Origin: Candidatus Peregrinibacteria bacterium
Lineage (GTDB): Bacteria > Patescibacteriota > Gracilibacteria > Peribacterales > Peribacteraceae
Length of the DNA stretch: 9,521 nucleotides
NCBI GenBank assembly: GCA_016866815.1
Contig: VGKZ01000040.1
Span: forward strand, 1-9,521
Direction: 5' to 3'
Positions 1-6,546 of the stretch are shown in pieces; the first letter of the stretch is position 1, and each line of letters starts with the position of its first letter. The translations under genes were made by a program, and so were the position numbers. Below the pieces are notes generated by a model, which was given only the letters and a program-made list of their open reading frames with translations, made no database searches and had not been told where the DNA came from.

Positions 1-357
1 CGAAACCTTGGTTCGCTCTTCCCGCATGGATCTTCGGCCCCGTGTGGAACGTTTTGTATGTGTTGATCATTTTTCGTTTTCACTCCAAGTGTTGCCGGCC
101 AGATGGCCGCGGATCGTCGCATTGCCATTCGCTATCATCCTCGTTGCGAACCTTTCCTTTACACCGATCCAATTCGCCCTGCGTAACAATATTCTTGCGC
201 TGGTAGATATCCTGATCGTCCTCTGCACCATCCGTGGATGGTGCGAGTGACTTGTAAACGTGTCCTATGCATTTCCTGTATCCAGCTTCCGTATCTCCTC
301 TGGGTGTCGTTTGCAATGGTGCTGCAGATCAGTGTGACAGTATTGAACTGGCATTAA
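1..357 (+). pseudogene. TspO/MBR family (tryptophan-rich sensory protein) gene, 5' end outside window, broken by two frameshifts
   Basis: Three plus-strand frames in succession give consecutive parts of a TspO/MBR membrane protein. This family of five-helix proteins binds tetrapyrroles and other ligands. Codons starting at base 3 read KPWFALPAWIFGPVWNVLYV, the family's hallmark loop and helix (P-x-W-x-FGPVW-x-x-LY). From about base 71 the similarity continues in the next frame, with ALVDILIVL at about 197-223, ending at TGA 248-250. From about 245 it moves to a third frame with LPYLLWVSFAMVLQ (286-327) and VLNWH, ending at TAA 355-357; this is the family's last helix. Both changes go the same way, equal to losing one base each. 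The first fits a missing T in the T run at 70-74. The second lies between 187 and 250, where a perfect inverted repeat sits (225-244). About 40 N-terminal residues should lie left of the window. It is either a decayed gene or a gene with two sequence errors; the neighbouring ATPase genes show no such errors. The family call is from recognised motifs only. Confidence 0.75.
225..244. repeat. Perfect 9-bp inverted repeat inside the broken TspO gene
   Basis: Arms GCACCATCC (225-233) and GGATGGTGC (236-244) are exact reverse complements separated by only GT. The palindrome falls in the interval where the TspO reading must change frame for the second time. Such tight hairpins are known hot spots for replication slippage and for base-calling or assembly errors, so it is a plausible cause of that break. 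Confidence 0.7.
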
Positions 358-577
358 TTGAGCAAATAATTTATGCAGCTATACACACCCCTGTTCTACT
401 GTCTCATTTGTCTCATTTCATTGAGGTGACCCGCTTGCCCTACCCCCTTCAAAACAAGCCCCTGTACAACTGCGAACAACCCCCTCAAAATTGGGTGTCT
501 GACCCGTCCGTTCAGCCAGTCTTCGCTCTTCGCTTCGCTCAGAGCTACGACTGGCCTCCGGCCACTTTTTGCGAGCG
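358..577. other. Intergenic stretch rich in short repeats and inverted repeats
   Basis: I see no protein resembling a known family here. The stretch contains a 9-bp tandem duplication (TGTCTCATT twice, 400-417), two similar C-rich stretches followed by A runs (about 443-454 and 479-490), a small hairpin GGGT-GTCTG-ACCC (493-505) and a nested inverted repeat beginning at 517. Open frames in this stretch have compositions typical of chance readings over repeats (Arg/Ser/Glu-rich on the minus strand). It may be the remains of a repetitive element between the broken TspO gene and the small gene at 578. Confidence 0.4.
400..417. repeat. Two tandem copies of a 9-bp repeat
   Basis: TGTCTCATT occurs at 400-408 and again at 409-417 with no mismatch, followed by a partial TCA. 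It is too short to call a functional array. It may be a slippage duplication or a pair of binding half-sites. Confidence 0.5.
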
Positions 578-589
578 ATGCGAAGACTG
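517..589. repeat. Nested inverted repeat, REP-like, with inner hairpin and T run
   Basis: The outer arms CAGTCTTCGC (517-526) and GCGAAGACTG (580-589) are perfect 10-bp complements. Inside them TCGCTC (535-540) pairs with GAGCGA (573-578). Innermost is the GC-rich hairpin TGGCC-TCC-GGCCA (552-564), followed at once by CTTTTT (565-570), which resembles a short intrinsic terminator on the plus strand. The cloverleaf-like nesting resembles REP/BIME-type palindromic elements, but within one window I cannot show that it is repeated elsewhere. Its right arm overlaps the first codons of the putative gene at 578, which weakens that start. Confidence 0.45.
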
Positions 590-796
590 AGCCCGCCGAA
601 GGCTAGGAATCTTAGCATCCTTTTGGGGCTCATCGGTCTGGCATGCTTCGGCGCCGCTTACATTCTCAGCGAAGGTGCTCCACATCGGTGGATTTACCTG
701 GCTGGCGGTGGCACGGGGTTCGGACTTGCCGGATGCATTGTCGGTTTCGCGGATGCAATCGCATCCATGATCCGAAAATGCAAAGAGTCTCACTGA
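578..796 (+). CDS. Possible small two-helix membrane protein, function unknown
   Basis: A 72-codon frame from ATG 578 to TGA 794-796. After a basic N-terminus (MRRLSPPKAR) it has a hydrophobic helix at about residues 12-31 (NLSILLGLIGLACFGAAYIL). A short polar turn (SEGAPHR) follows, then a Gly-rich hydrophobic segment at about 40-66, and the tail is basic (RKCKESH). Two helices with positive ends are what a small inner-membrane protein would show, and chance frames rarely do. Against it: no ribosome-binding site is visible, the first codons lie in the right arm of an inverted repeat (517-589), and I recognise no family. A TTG at 569 is an alternative start. It converges with the minus-strand gene ending at 936. 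No function is inferred. Confidence 0.4.
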   Translation: MRRLSPPKARNLSILLGLIGLACFGAAYILSEGAPHRWIYLAGGGTGFGLAGCIVGFADAIASMIRKCKESH

Positions 797-805
797 AGGG
801 CCTGA

Positions 806-835
806 GCCTGTCATCCAACTTTCTGGATGGCGGGC
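806..835 (+). terminator. Stem-loop after the small plus-strand gene, possible weak terminator
   Basis: On the plus-strand transcript GCCTGTCATCCA (806-817) can pair with TGGATGGCGGGC (824-835) around the loop ACTTTC. That gives 12 pairs, two of them G-U. It begins 9 bases after the stop at 796. No real U tract follows (TTACCATATC), so it may instead be a 3'-end stabiliser. On the minus strand the wobble pairs become mismatches, so the structure favours plus-strand transcripts. Confidence 0.4.
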
Positions 836-867
836 TTACCATATCTCCATATCGATACTTCAATCTC

Positions 868-883
868 TTTTAGAAATCTAAAA
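868..883. repeat. AT-rich palindrome between convergent genes
   Basis: TTTTAGA (868-874) and TCTAAAA (877-883) are exact complements separated by AA. It sits between the plus-strand stop at 796 and the minus-strand stop at 936. As a hairpin it is weak and lacks a GC stem, so it is not a standard intrinsic terminator. It could mark the 3' end of the operon transcript or be a protein-binding palindrome. Confidence 0.35.
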
Positions 884-935
884 TCATCCACCAGTCCCAG
901 CCAGATACATTCGTGTGTTTAGACCCGTATGACTA

Positions 936-1238
936 CTACTCTCCTTTGGCTCCTATGATAGTGACTACTTTCGGTACAACTGTCCCCCATTGTCTTTCTT
1001 CGAGGAATCTCATGAGATTATCGATCTCATGATCGGGACCGGATACACATAGTAAACATCCCTGACGGGTAATGACGGTAAGCCCCTGCAGGAGCCTCTC
1101 AGACTCCATTTGGTCCCAACGTTCGGCCAAACGCTCCTTCAAAATTTTCTCATTGCGTCTTTCAATTTCCTCATCGCCTCTCGGCTCAGATAAACCATCA
1201 GTGACACCTCTGATGTAGATCACACTATAGCATGCCAT
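936..1238 (-). CDS. Hypothetical 100-residue protein downstream of ATPase subunit D
   Basis: The frame runs from ATG at 1238 to TAG at 936-938. I do not recognise the family. The layout looks like a small soluble alpha/beta protein. A strand (YSVIYIRGV) comes near residues 4-12, then a highly charged helix at about 22-49 (EEIERRNEKILKERLAERW). A strand (GLTVITRQGCLLCVSG) follows at about 53-68, then a helix (HEIDNLMRFLEERQW) and a final strand (PKVVTIIG). It has no membrane segment or signal peptide. The start at 1238 is preferred over the longer reading to 1364, because that extension overlaps the D gene and reads as low-complexity Arg/Ser. It starts 49 bases after the D stop, on the same strand, so it may be the last cistron or have its own promoter. 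A GGAG sits only two bases before the ATG, too close for a normal ribosome-binding site. It is not one of the known extra ATPase subunits as far as I can tell. Confidence 0.55.
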   Translation of the reverse strand: MACYSVIYIRGVTDGLSEPRGDEEIERRNEKILKERLAERWDQMESERLLQGLTVITRQGCLLCVSGPDHEIDNLMRFLEERQWGTVVPKVVTIIGAKGE

Positions 1239-1244
1239 ATCTCC

Positions 1245-1273
1245 ATGATAACAACTTGACCTAAGCTCCGCAA
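1245..1273 (-). promoter_or_regulatory. Possible sigma70-like promoter giving a leaderless transcript
   Basis: Reading the minus strand, TTGCGG (1268-1273, half matching the -35 consensus) and TATCAT (1245-1250, five of six matching the -10 consensus) are separated by 17 bases. The -10 ends six bases before the ATG at 1238, so transcription would begin at about the start codon itself. The -35 match is poor and such pairs occur by chance, so this is a weak call. Confidence 0.22.
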
Positions 1274-1287
1274 AAATTCCAGGGATA

Positions 1288-1923
1288 CTACGCCGCTCCT
1301 TCCGCAACTTCGATCTGCTTCTTGATGCGCATGATTCCGACGATGCCCGCACGCTCGGTTTCATCGAGCTTCATTTTGATGTACTTCACCGTCTCTTTGA
1401 AATCGGGGATCATCTTGTGCTCCAACGCATTCACGCGCCTTCGCGTTGTCTCCAGCTCGATGGCAAGGGCCTCGGCCTGCTTCTCAATTTGAGCAAGCTC
1501 AATGAGAACAACGAAGAGCTCGTCGAATGCTTCCACCGCCTTGTCCAGCAAGGCATTGGTTCCCGCGAGACCGTAGGTTTTGACGGTGCCGGATTTCTGA
1601 ATCTTGAAGAAAGGGATACGGACGCTCATAACGGACTTGATGTCGACGACGAGCTCGATCTTCGCTTGGGGGCTGCTCAGTGCGTTATCGAGCTGCCCGT
1701 CCGTCAACCAGGCGGACGCTACGAGGAACGTGCGAAACGCTTCACCCAGTCCCTCCTCAACACGAGCACGAATGGCTTTCGCAGAGCGAATGATCAGCAG
1801 AAACTGCTGCATGAGACCATCCTGCTTGTCCTTGAGTAATTTATGACCTCTCTGCGCAGACTTTGTGCGTCGCTTGATATCCATGAGGGCCATGCGCGTT
1901 GGATTGACATTCAGGAGAGTCAT
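1288..1923 (-). CDS. atpD: V/A-type ATPase subunit D (central rotor shaft)
   Basis: A 211-residue protein of the V-type D family, which forms the antiparallel coiled-coil shaft turning inside the A3B3 head. The N-terminal family signature is present at residues 6-35: VNPTRMALMDIKRR, then AQRGHKLLKDK. The C-terminal helix signature is at 158-190, with RRRVNALEHKMIP and YIKMKLDETER. The length is normal for the family (about 200-215). The middle region (about 60-130) is the globular tip expected to contact F and C. It starts 18 bases after the stop of subunit B and is the last ATPase gene of the operon in this window. No Shine-Dalgarno sequence precedes the ATG; the spacer is mostly pyrimidines. 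The V/A symbol atpD denotes this shaft subunit and must not be confused with the F-type beta gene of the same name. Confidence 0.96.
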   Translation of the reverse strand: MTLLNVNPTRMALMDIKRRTKSAQRGHKLLKDKQDGLMQQFLLIIRSAKAIRARVEEGLGEAFRTFLVASAWLTDGQLDNALSSPQAKIELVVDIKSVMSVRIPFFKIQKSGTVKTYGLAGTNALLDKAVEAFDELFVVLIELAQIEKQAEALAIELETTRRRVNALEHKMIPDFKETVKYIKMKLDETERAGIVGIMRIKKQIEVAEGAA

Positions 1924-1941
1924 GCGTACTGGGTGGAAAAT

Positions 1942-3360
1942 TTAGCGTTTGCCATACTTCTCGATATGCGCGGGCTTGACGCGCTTGAGCTCGGTGACGG
2001 GAAGCTCCTGAAGGAGATTCCATCCGATGCTGAGGGATTCAAAAATAGAACGGTTCTTGTATTCATCCTGCGCTATGAATTCCTTCTCGAAGCGTGACGC
2101 GAATGCGAGGTACGCCTTGTCAGTTTCACTGAGTGAAGATTCACCGAGGATCACTGCCAACTCGCGCACCTCCACACCACGGGCATAAGCAGCCGTCAGC
2201 TGTGCGTCCATGCCGCTGTGATCCTCACGGGTCTTACCCTCCCCTTGTGCCTTGCCCTTCAGACGGGAGAGTGAACCCATCGGGATCACGGGCGGGTAGA
2301 TGCCTTTCTGGTGCATGCCACGGTCGAGACGGATCTGCCCCTCGGTGATGTATCCCGTAAGATCCGGGATGGGATGTGTCACGTCGTCTTCCGGCATCGT
2401 CAGAATCGGAATCTGCGTAATGGAACCGCTGCGACCGCGAATGCGACCCGCACGCTCGTAAATGGTCGCAAGGTCGGTGTACAGGTAACCCGGGTAGCCA
2501 CGGCGTCCCGGCACTTCTTTGCGGGCGGCAGATACTTCGCGCAACGCCTCACAGTAGTTGGTCATGTCAGTGAGAATCACCGTAACGTGGAATCCCTTTT
2601 CATAGGCGAGATACTCGGCAGTCGTCAGTGCGAGGCGCGGTGTTGCAATACGCTCCACAACAGGATCTGCAGCCGTATTCAGGAAGAGCACTGCACGGGA
2701 GAGTGCGCCCGTACGCTCGAATTCCTGCTTGAAGAACTGAGCCTCCTCGAACGTCACGCCCATGGCGCCGAACACCACAGCAAACTTATCGTCACCACCT
2801 TCCTCTGCCTGCGCATCGGCAGACTGCATCTCCACCTCCCGGGGGGTCAGAACGCGTGCCTGGCGGGCGATCTGAGCGGCCAAGCGGTTATGCGGGAGCC
2901 CCGCTCCGGAGAAGATAGGCAATTTCTGACCACGGACGAGTGTGTTCAGCACGTCGATAGTGGAAATGCCCGTCTGAATGAAGTCGTCCGGATACTCACG
3001 GGAAGAGGGATTGATAGGCTCACCGTTGATGTCGAGCCTCTTCTCCGGAAGGAGAGCATCACCACCGTCGATCGACTTACCGGAGCCTGAGAAGATGCGT
3101 CCAAGCATGTCCTCGGCAACATCGAGCTGGAACGCGTGACCCAGGAAACGGATTTTAGTGCCTTCGGTAGCGACACCCTGCGTGGACTCGAACAGCTGTA
3201 CCACTGCACGACCGGTTCGGGCTTCGAGAACCTTACCGAGCCTGCGGGTGCCGTCGGCCATTTCAATTTCACATAATTCGTCGTAGGTGACGTCTGCCAC
3301 CTGCTCGACGATGAGGAGTGGTCCGGTGACGTCTGTGATGGTTTTGTACGCGGTAGTCAT
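1942..3360 (-). CDS. atpB: V/A-type ATPase subunit B (non-catalytic nucleotide-binding subunit)
   Basis: A 472-residue protein matching the B family throughout. It alternates with A in the hexameric head. The beta-barrel domain opens with TDVTGPLLIVE (9-19). The position of the P-loop holds SGAGLPHNRLAAQIARQA (151-168), the altered non-catalytic loop typical of B, lacking the GKT of A. Other landmarks are DDFIQTGISTIDVLNTLVRG (125-144), GRRGYPGYLYTDLATIYERAG (285-305) and GEGKTREDHSGMD (373-385). The length is standard. It starts 24 bases after the A stop and ends 18 bases before D. The spacer before the ATG is 21 of 24 pyrimidines with no purine-rich binding site. In V/A nomenclature atpB means this subunit, not the F-type a subunit. 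Confidence 0.98.
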   Translation of the reverse strand: MTTAYKTITDVTGPLLIVEQVADVTYDELCEIEMADGTRRLGKVLEARTGRAVVQLFESTQGVATEGTKIRFLGHAFQLDVAEDMLGRIFSGSGKSIDGGDALLPEKRLDINGEPINPSSREYPDDFIQTGISTIDVLNTLVRGQKLPIFSGAGLPHNRLAAQIARQARVLTPREVEMQSADAQAEEGGDDKFAVVFGAMGVTFEEAQFFKQEFERTGALSRAVLFLNTAADPVVERIATPRLALTTAEYLAYEKGFHVTVILTDMTNYCEALREVSAARKEVPGRRGYPGYLYTDLATIYERAGRIRGRSGSITQIPILTMPEDDVTHPIPDLTGYITEGQIRLDRGMHQKGIYPPVIPMGSLSRLKGKAQGEGKTREDHSGMDAQLTAAYARGVEVRELAVILGESSLSETDKAYLAFASRFEKEFIAQDEYKNRSIFESLSIGWNLLQELPVTELKRVKPAHIEKYGKR

Positions 3361-3384
3361 GAAGGGAATGGGAAGGAGGCTGGG

Positions 3385-5145
3385 TTAGAGGAGAAGCGCA
3401 GAAATCTGACTTTCAATCTCCGCTTCGAGAGCGTCGAATTGCGAAAGCGAATCTTCCGGAATGAGGTGTGCATGCACGATGCGTTCCTTCACCTGGAGTG
3501 AGCGAATCTTCTGCATGTCGAAATCCTCCTGCTGTACCACGGGCAACGCTTTGTCCATGAACATGAGAATTGCCTTGAGAATGCGGTACTGCTTGAGAAG
3601 AGACGTGAAAGCATCGGCGCGGTCGAAAGCATTCTGGAAAAGGAAGTCTTCCCGGATCATGCGTGCCACTTCGAGCGTGAGCTGCTCTTTGGGAGACAGG
3701 GCATCGGTTCCAACGAGACGGACGATTTCCTCCAGCTTGCTCTCTTCCTGGAGGATCACCTGAGCACGATCGCGATTCGCGTTGAATCCCGTTGCGACTT
3801 CCTTGGAGAAAAAATCGTTGAGGTTCTCCGCATACAGCGAATAGCTCTGCAGCCAGTTAATAGCGGGGAAATGTCTTTTGTAAGCCAATCTGGCATCGAG
3901 AGCCCAGAAGACTTTCGTCACGCGCAGCGTGTTCTGCGTCACAGGCTCGGAAAAGTCTCCACCCGGAGGAGACACGGCTCCGATGACCGTGAGAGATCCC
4001 CGACGTTCATTGGATCCTATGCATTGCACAACACCTGCGCGCTCATAGAAACCTGCGGTGCGGGAACCCAGATAGGCGGGGTAGCCTTCCTCGCCGGGCA
4101 TTTCCTCGAGACGTCCGGACATCTCACGCATGGCTTCCGCCCAACGGGACGTGGAGTCAGCCATGAGTGCCACATCGTAGCCCATGTCGCGGTAGTACTC
4201 CGCGATGGTAATACCCGTGTACACACTGGCCTCACGTGCTGCGACAGGCATGTTGGACGTATTGGCAATGAGAATGGTTCGCTTCATGAGCGGCTCGCCC
4301 GTGTTGGGATCCTCAAGGTGTGGAAATTCACTGAGAACTTCTGTCATCTCGTTTCCACGTTCTCCGCAACCGATGTACACAATCACCTGAGCATTGCAGT
4401 ACTTTGCCAAACTCTGCTGGGTGACGGTCTTCCCTGCCCCGAATGGTCCCGGAATGGCTCCCGCACCACCCTTCGCGATGGGGAAGAGCGTATCGAGAAT
4501 ACGCGTTCCGGTCGCGAGAGGCTCGGATGGAATACCCTTCTGCTTCACCGGTCGGGCAATGCGGATAGGCCAGCGCTGGAGCATCTGCACGTCAACGGTC
4601 TTGCCATCCGTCGTCTCGATCTGGGCAATGACGTCTTCAATAGTATGCGAACCGCTCTTGATGCTCTTCAGGGTTCCCGAGAGCGTCGGCGGAACCATGA
4701 CACGGTGTTCAATGAGAGTCGTCTCCTGCACTGTTCCCAACACATCGCCACCTGTGACCTTGTCGCCCGCCTTCGCCGTCGACTTGAAGTCCCATTTCTT
4801 CGTACGATTCAATGCCGGCACTTCGATGCCGCGCGAAATGAACGGGCTCTTGGCTTTCTGCTCAATGAGCTCGAGCGGTCGCTGAATGCCGTCGTAGATG
4901 GAAGTCAGAAGGCCTGGGGCCAGCTCCACAGAAAGCGTGGTACCCGTACGCTCGACGGGCTCGCCGGGTCCGATGCTCGAGGTCTCCTCGTACACCTGAA
5001 TACTGGCAGAGTCGCCATGCAACTCGATGACTTCGCCGACGAGTCTCTCTTTGGAGACACGAACCACTTCGAACATCTTTGCTTCGGACATGCCGCTTGC
5101 AACGACGAGGGGTCCTGCGACTTTGGTAATGGATGCTGTGGACAT
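3385..5145 (-). CDS. atpA: V/A-type ATPase catalytic subunit A
   Basis: A 586-residue catalytic subunit that hydrolyses or makes ATP at the A/B interface of the cytoplasmic head. The Walker A loop is GPFGAGKT (233-240). GERGNEM (261-267) carries the catalytic glutamate at 262, and the Walker B region is VALMADSTSRWAEAMRE (325-341) with Asp330. SRTAGFYERAG (361-371) and the SPPGGDFSEPVTQ motif (392-404) are also typical. The bulge domain that separates A from F-type beta is present (about 115-190, with KAGDKVTGGDVLG). No intein interrupts the P-loop, a common insertion site in this family. The start fits the family (ITKVAGPLVVASG near the N-terminus). It lies 22 bases after the F stop, with a pyrimidine-rich spacer and no Shine-Dalgarno sequence. 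Confidence 0.98.
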   Translation of the reverse strand: MSTASITKVAGPLVVASGMSEAKMFEVVRVSKERLVGEVIELHGDSASIQVYEETSSIGPGEPVERTGTTLSVELAPGLLTSIYDGIQRPLELIEQKAKSPFISRGIEVPALNRTKKWDFKSTAKAGDKVTGGDVLGTVQETTLIEHRVMVPPTLSGTLKSIKSGSHTIEDVIAQIETTDGKTVDVQMLQRWPIRIARPVKQKGIPSEPLATGTRILDTLFPIAKGGAGAIPGPFGAGKTVTQQSLAKYCNAQVIVYIGCGERGNEMTEVLSEFPHLEDPNTGEPLMKRTILIANTSNMPVAAREASVYTGITIAEYYRDMGYDVALMADSTSRWAEAMREMSGRLEEMPGEEGYPAYLGSRTAGFYERAGVVQCIGSNERRGSLTVIGAVSPPGGDFSEPVTQNTLRVTKVFWALDARLAYKRHFPAINWLQSYSLYAENLNDFFSKEVATGFNANRDRAQVILQEESKLEEIVRLVGTDALSPKEQLTLEVARMIREDFLFQNAFDRADAFTSLLKQYRILKAILMFMDKALPVVQQEDFDMQKIRSLQVKERIVHAHLIPEDSLSQFDALEAEIESQISALLL

Positions 5146-5167
5146 ACGAAAAATGGGAAGAAGTGGA

Positions 5168-5521
5168 TTACGCGAGCATGTCGGAACCTACGGCTCGCTC
5201 GACAATGCGCTTGAGTCGTGCAAGTCCGTAGCCGCTGGAGCCGCGGTGAGAAGGCAGTGGGATGATGGCGGGTAAGGCGCCGCGAGCGAGTTTCTTTTCA
5301 TCTTCTGCGGGAATACCGCTCGCGAGGTCTTCGGTGACAAAGATAATGGCATAGGTCTGGCGCTCCATTCCCTTTTCGTCTTTCGCCATTTCCTTCTTGA
5401 GACGATACAGTGCGGCAATGGCCTCGTCTGTGGTCTCGGCAGGCACGATGTCCGCTCCGAGGAGCGAGAAGCCCTGTATGGACTGGCGGGAACCGACGAT
5501 GGCAATGCGATAGCTGGACAT
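5168..5521 (-). CDS. atpF: V/A-type ATPase subunit F (shaft-associated regulator)
   Basis: A 117-residue protein of the V-type F family, a small Rossmann-like domain that binds the D shaft and modulates ATP hydrolysis. It begins RIAIVGSRQSIQGFSLLGAD (5-24), the usual opening strand and helix. It continues with YAIIFVTEDLA (57-67) and PAIIPLPSHRG (84-94), and ends IVERAVGSDML, a family-typical C-terminus. Usual length is about 100-120. The ATG at 5521 was chosen because it places the first strand at the N-terminus and follows the C stop (5524) by only two bases, in the string TGACCATG. Longer in-frame readings run back into the C gene and do not resemble the family. Close coupling to C suggests translation by re-initiation. 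Confidence 0.93.
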   Translation of the reverse strand: MSSYRIAIVGSRQSIQGFSLLGADIVPAETTDEAIAALYRLKKEMAKDEKGMERQTYAIIFVTEDLASGIPAEDEKKLARGALPAIIPLPSHRGSSGYGLARLKRIVERAVGSDMLA

Positions 5522-5523
5522 GG

Positions 5524-6546
5524 TCACAGTACGTAGTGAGTACCGGGGAGAAAAGGAGGGAGTACACGCTTCGTTTCCTGCGGAGAGAAGCCGGCACGCT
5601 TGACCAGCAAAATGGTTCGCAGGAGCGTGATCTGTGTGAATGCAAGGGTTGCGAATGCAAAGAGCGGTTCGGAGGAGAGCGGAACATTCCACATATCGGC
5701 GATGTCGGCCGCAACGACGGAGGACAACGACTGCTCAAGACGCTGAATATCCACATGCTCTTTGCGAATTTCCGCTGCGAGGTCGTAGCCAAGATCGGCC
5801 ATTTCTACCGCATGTGCGATATCCTTGCGATCACCGAGAAATCCACGCACAGGAACTGTCCCTCCGGCCACGAGAAGCTGCTTGCGCTCCTCCTGTGGAC
5901 GCTCAATGGAACGCAGAGCTGTCCGAATATTCTTCACATCGATGGTATGACGTACGTAACGAAGGATATGATCGCTACCGTAGCGCTTCGCAATCCGCAG
6001 CTGTTCGTTGGCACCCCACTGCGCGGCTATGGTATCGATAGAAGCGGGGGTGGGATCCTTGAGGGCGAGCACGTGAGACACCACCTTCTTTGCCGATACA
6101 GGATACTGTTCACTCCTCAGAGAATGTTCGGTGCTACTGAAGAGCTCCTTCCAGAGAGCAGGAGCGTACAATGTAAAGGCAGGAGCAGGTTCCTGACTGA
6201 TTGCCGACGTAAGACCGAGCTTCTGTTTCAGGAGATACGCGAGAAGCGGTACATCACCCTCGAGCCAGAGGATATCGAACGCGTCGAGGGACTTTGACGG
6301 AGCCATGGCCAGCACTTCTTCGCGTACCCAGTGGGCGACCGCAGTCAGCACGGCGTCGGGGTCGGCTATCCCCTGATCAATACGACTGGTGAGCCTAAGT
6401 TCAATGAATATTTTTGCGACTTCCCGTGCGTCATGTGCGCCAAGCAGACGATCGACATCGCTGCGGGACAGGAGCAACTGCTGCAAAACAGCAATACGAC
6501 CGTGTGCGTAGGCGATATCATGGCCGTCGGTACGGGTATCCTGCAT
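5524..6546 (-). CDS. atpC: V/A-type ATPase subunit C (rotor-ring adaptor, AC39/d family)
   Basis: A 340-residue protein of the C/AC39 (yeast d) family. It sits like a cup on the K ring and joins it to the D/F shaft. It is the least conserved soluble subunit, but family marks are visible. The N-terminus has an AYAHGRIAVLQQLLLSRSDV stretch (12-31) of the Y-x-x-GRI/V type. DVKNIRTALRSI (203-214) is the repeated D-x-x-N-I/L motif. The C-terminal end has EPLFAFATLAF (293-303) followed by ITLLRTILLVKRAGFSPQE (306-324), matching the usual LR-x-I-x-x-x-K ending. The helix-rich composition and length (family about 320-380) agree. Its ATG shares one base with the stop of E (TAATG), which implies translational coupling. 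The position between E and F is canonical. Confidence 0.93.
   Translation of the reverse strand: MQDTRTDGHDIAYAHGRIAVLQQLLLSRSDVDRLLGAHDAREVAKIFIELRLTSRIDQGIADPDAVLTAVAHWVREEVLAMAPSKSLDAFDILWLEGDVPLLAYLLKQKLGLTSAISQEPAPAFTLYAPALWKELFSSTEHSLRSEQYPVSAKKVVSHVLALKDPTPASIDTIAAQWGANEQLRIAKRYGSDHILRYVRHTIDVKNIRTALRSIERPQEERKQLLVAGGTVPVRGFLGDRKDIAHAVEMADLGYDLAAEIRKEHVDIQRLEQSLSSVVAADIADMWNVPLSSEPLFAFATLAFTQITLLRTILLVKRAGFSPQETKRVLPPFLPGTHYVL

Noticed and set aside
8..250. Stand-alone 80-codon plus-strand gene
   Set aside because: Its second half matches the middle of TspO/MBR, but the preceding and following parts of the same protein lie in other frames, so it is one segment of a broken gene. Its apparent start is a TTG in the wrong frame.
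545..814. Minus-strand open frame of 89 codons opposite the small gene at 578
   Set aside because: It has no hydrophobic or domain pattern and runs through the inverted repeat. The plus-strand reading has two clear membrane segments.
936..1364. Longer 142-codon reading of the gene after atpD
   Set aside because: The extra 42 codons overlap the atpD 3' end and are Arg/Ser-rich low complexity. The ATG at 1238 gives a compact alpha/beta protein.
2311..3090. Plus-strand open frame of 259 codons opposite atpB
   Set aside because: It is a shadow of a fully conserved gene, with no recognisable domain.
3361..3384. GGAAGGAGG before atpB as a Shine-Dalgarno site
   Set aside because: The motif is on the plus strand. 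On the coding minus strand the spacer reads as pyrimidines (CCTCCTTCC), so it cannot pair with 16S rRNA in the usual way.
3871..5214. Long plus-strand open frame of 447 codons opposite atpA
   Set aside because: It lies antisense to a gene with all catalytic motifs. Its translation is His/Arg/Cys-rich and resembles no family, as expected of a shadow of GC-rich coding DNA.
5410..6297. Plus-strand open frame of 295 codons opposite atpF and atpC
   Set aside because: It spans the opposite strand of two family-supported genes, and its composition shows no domain pattern.
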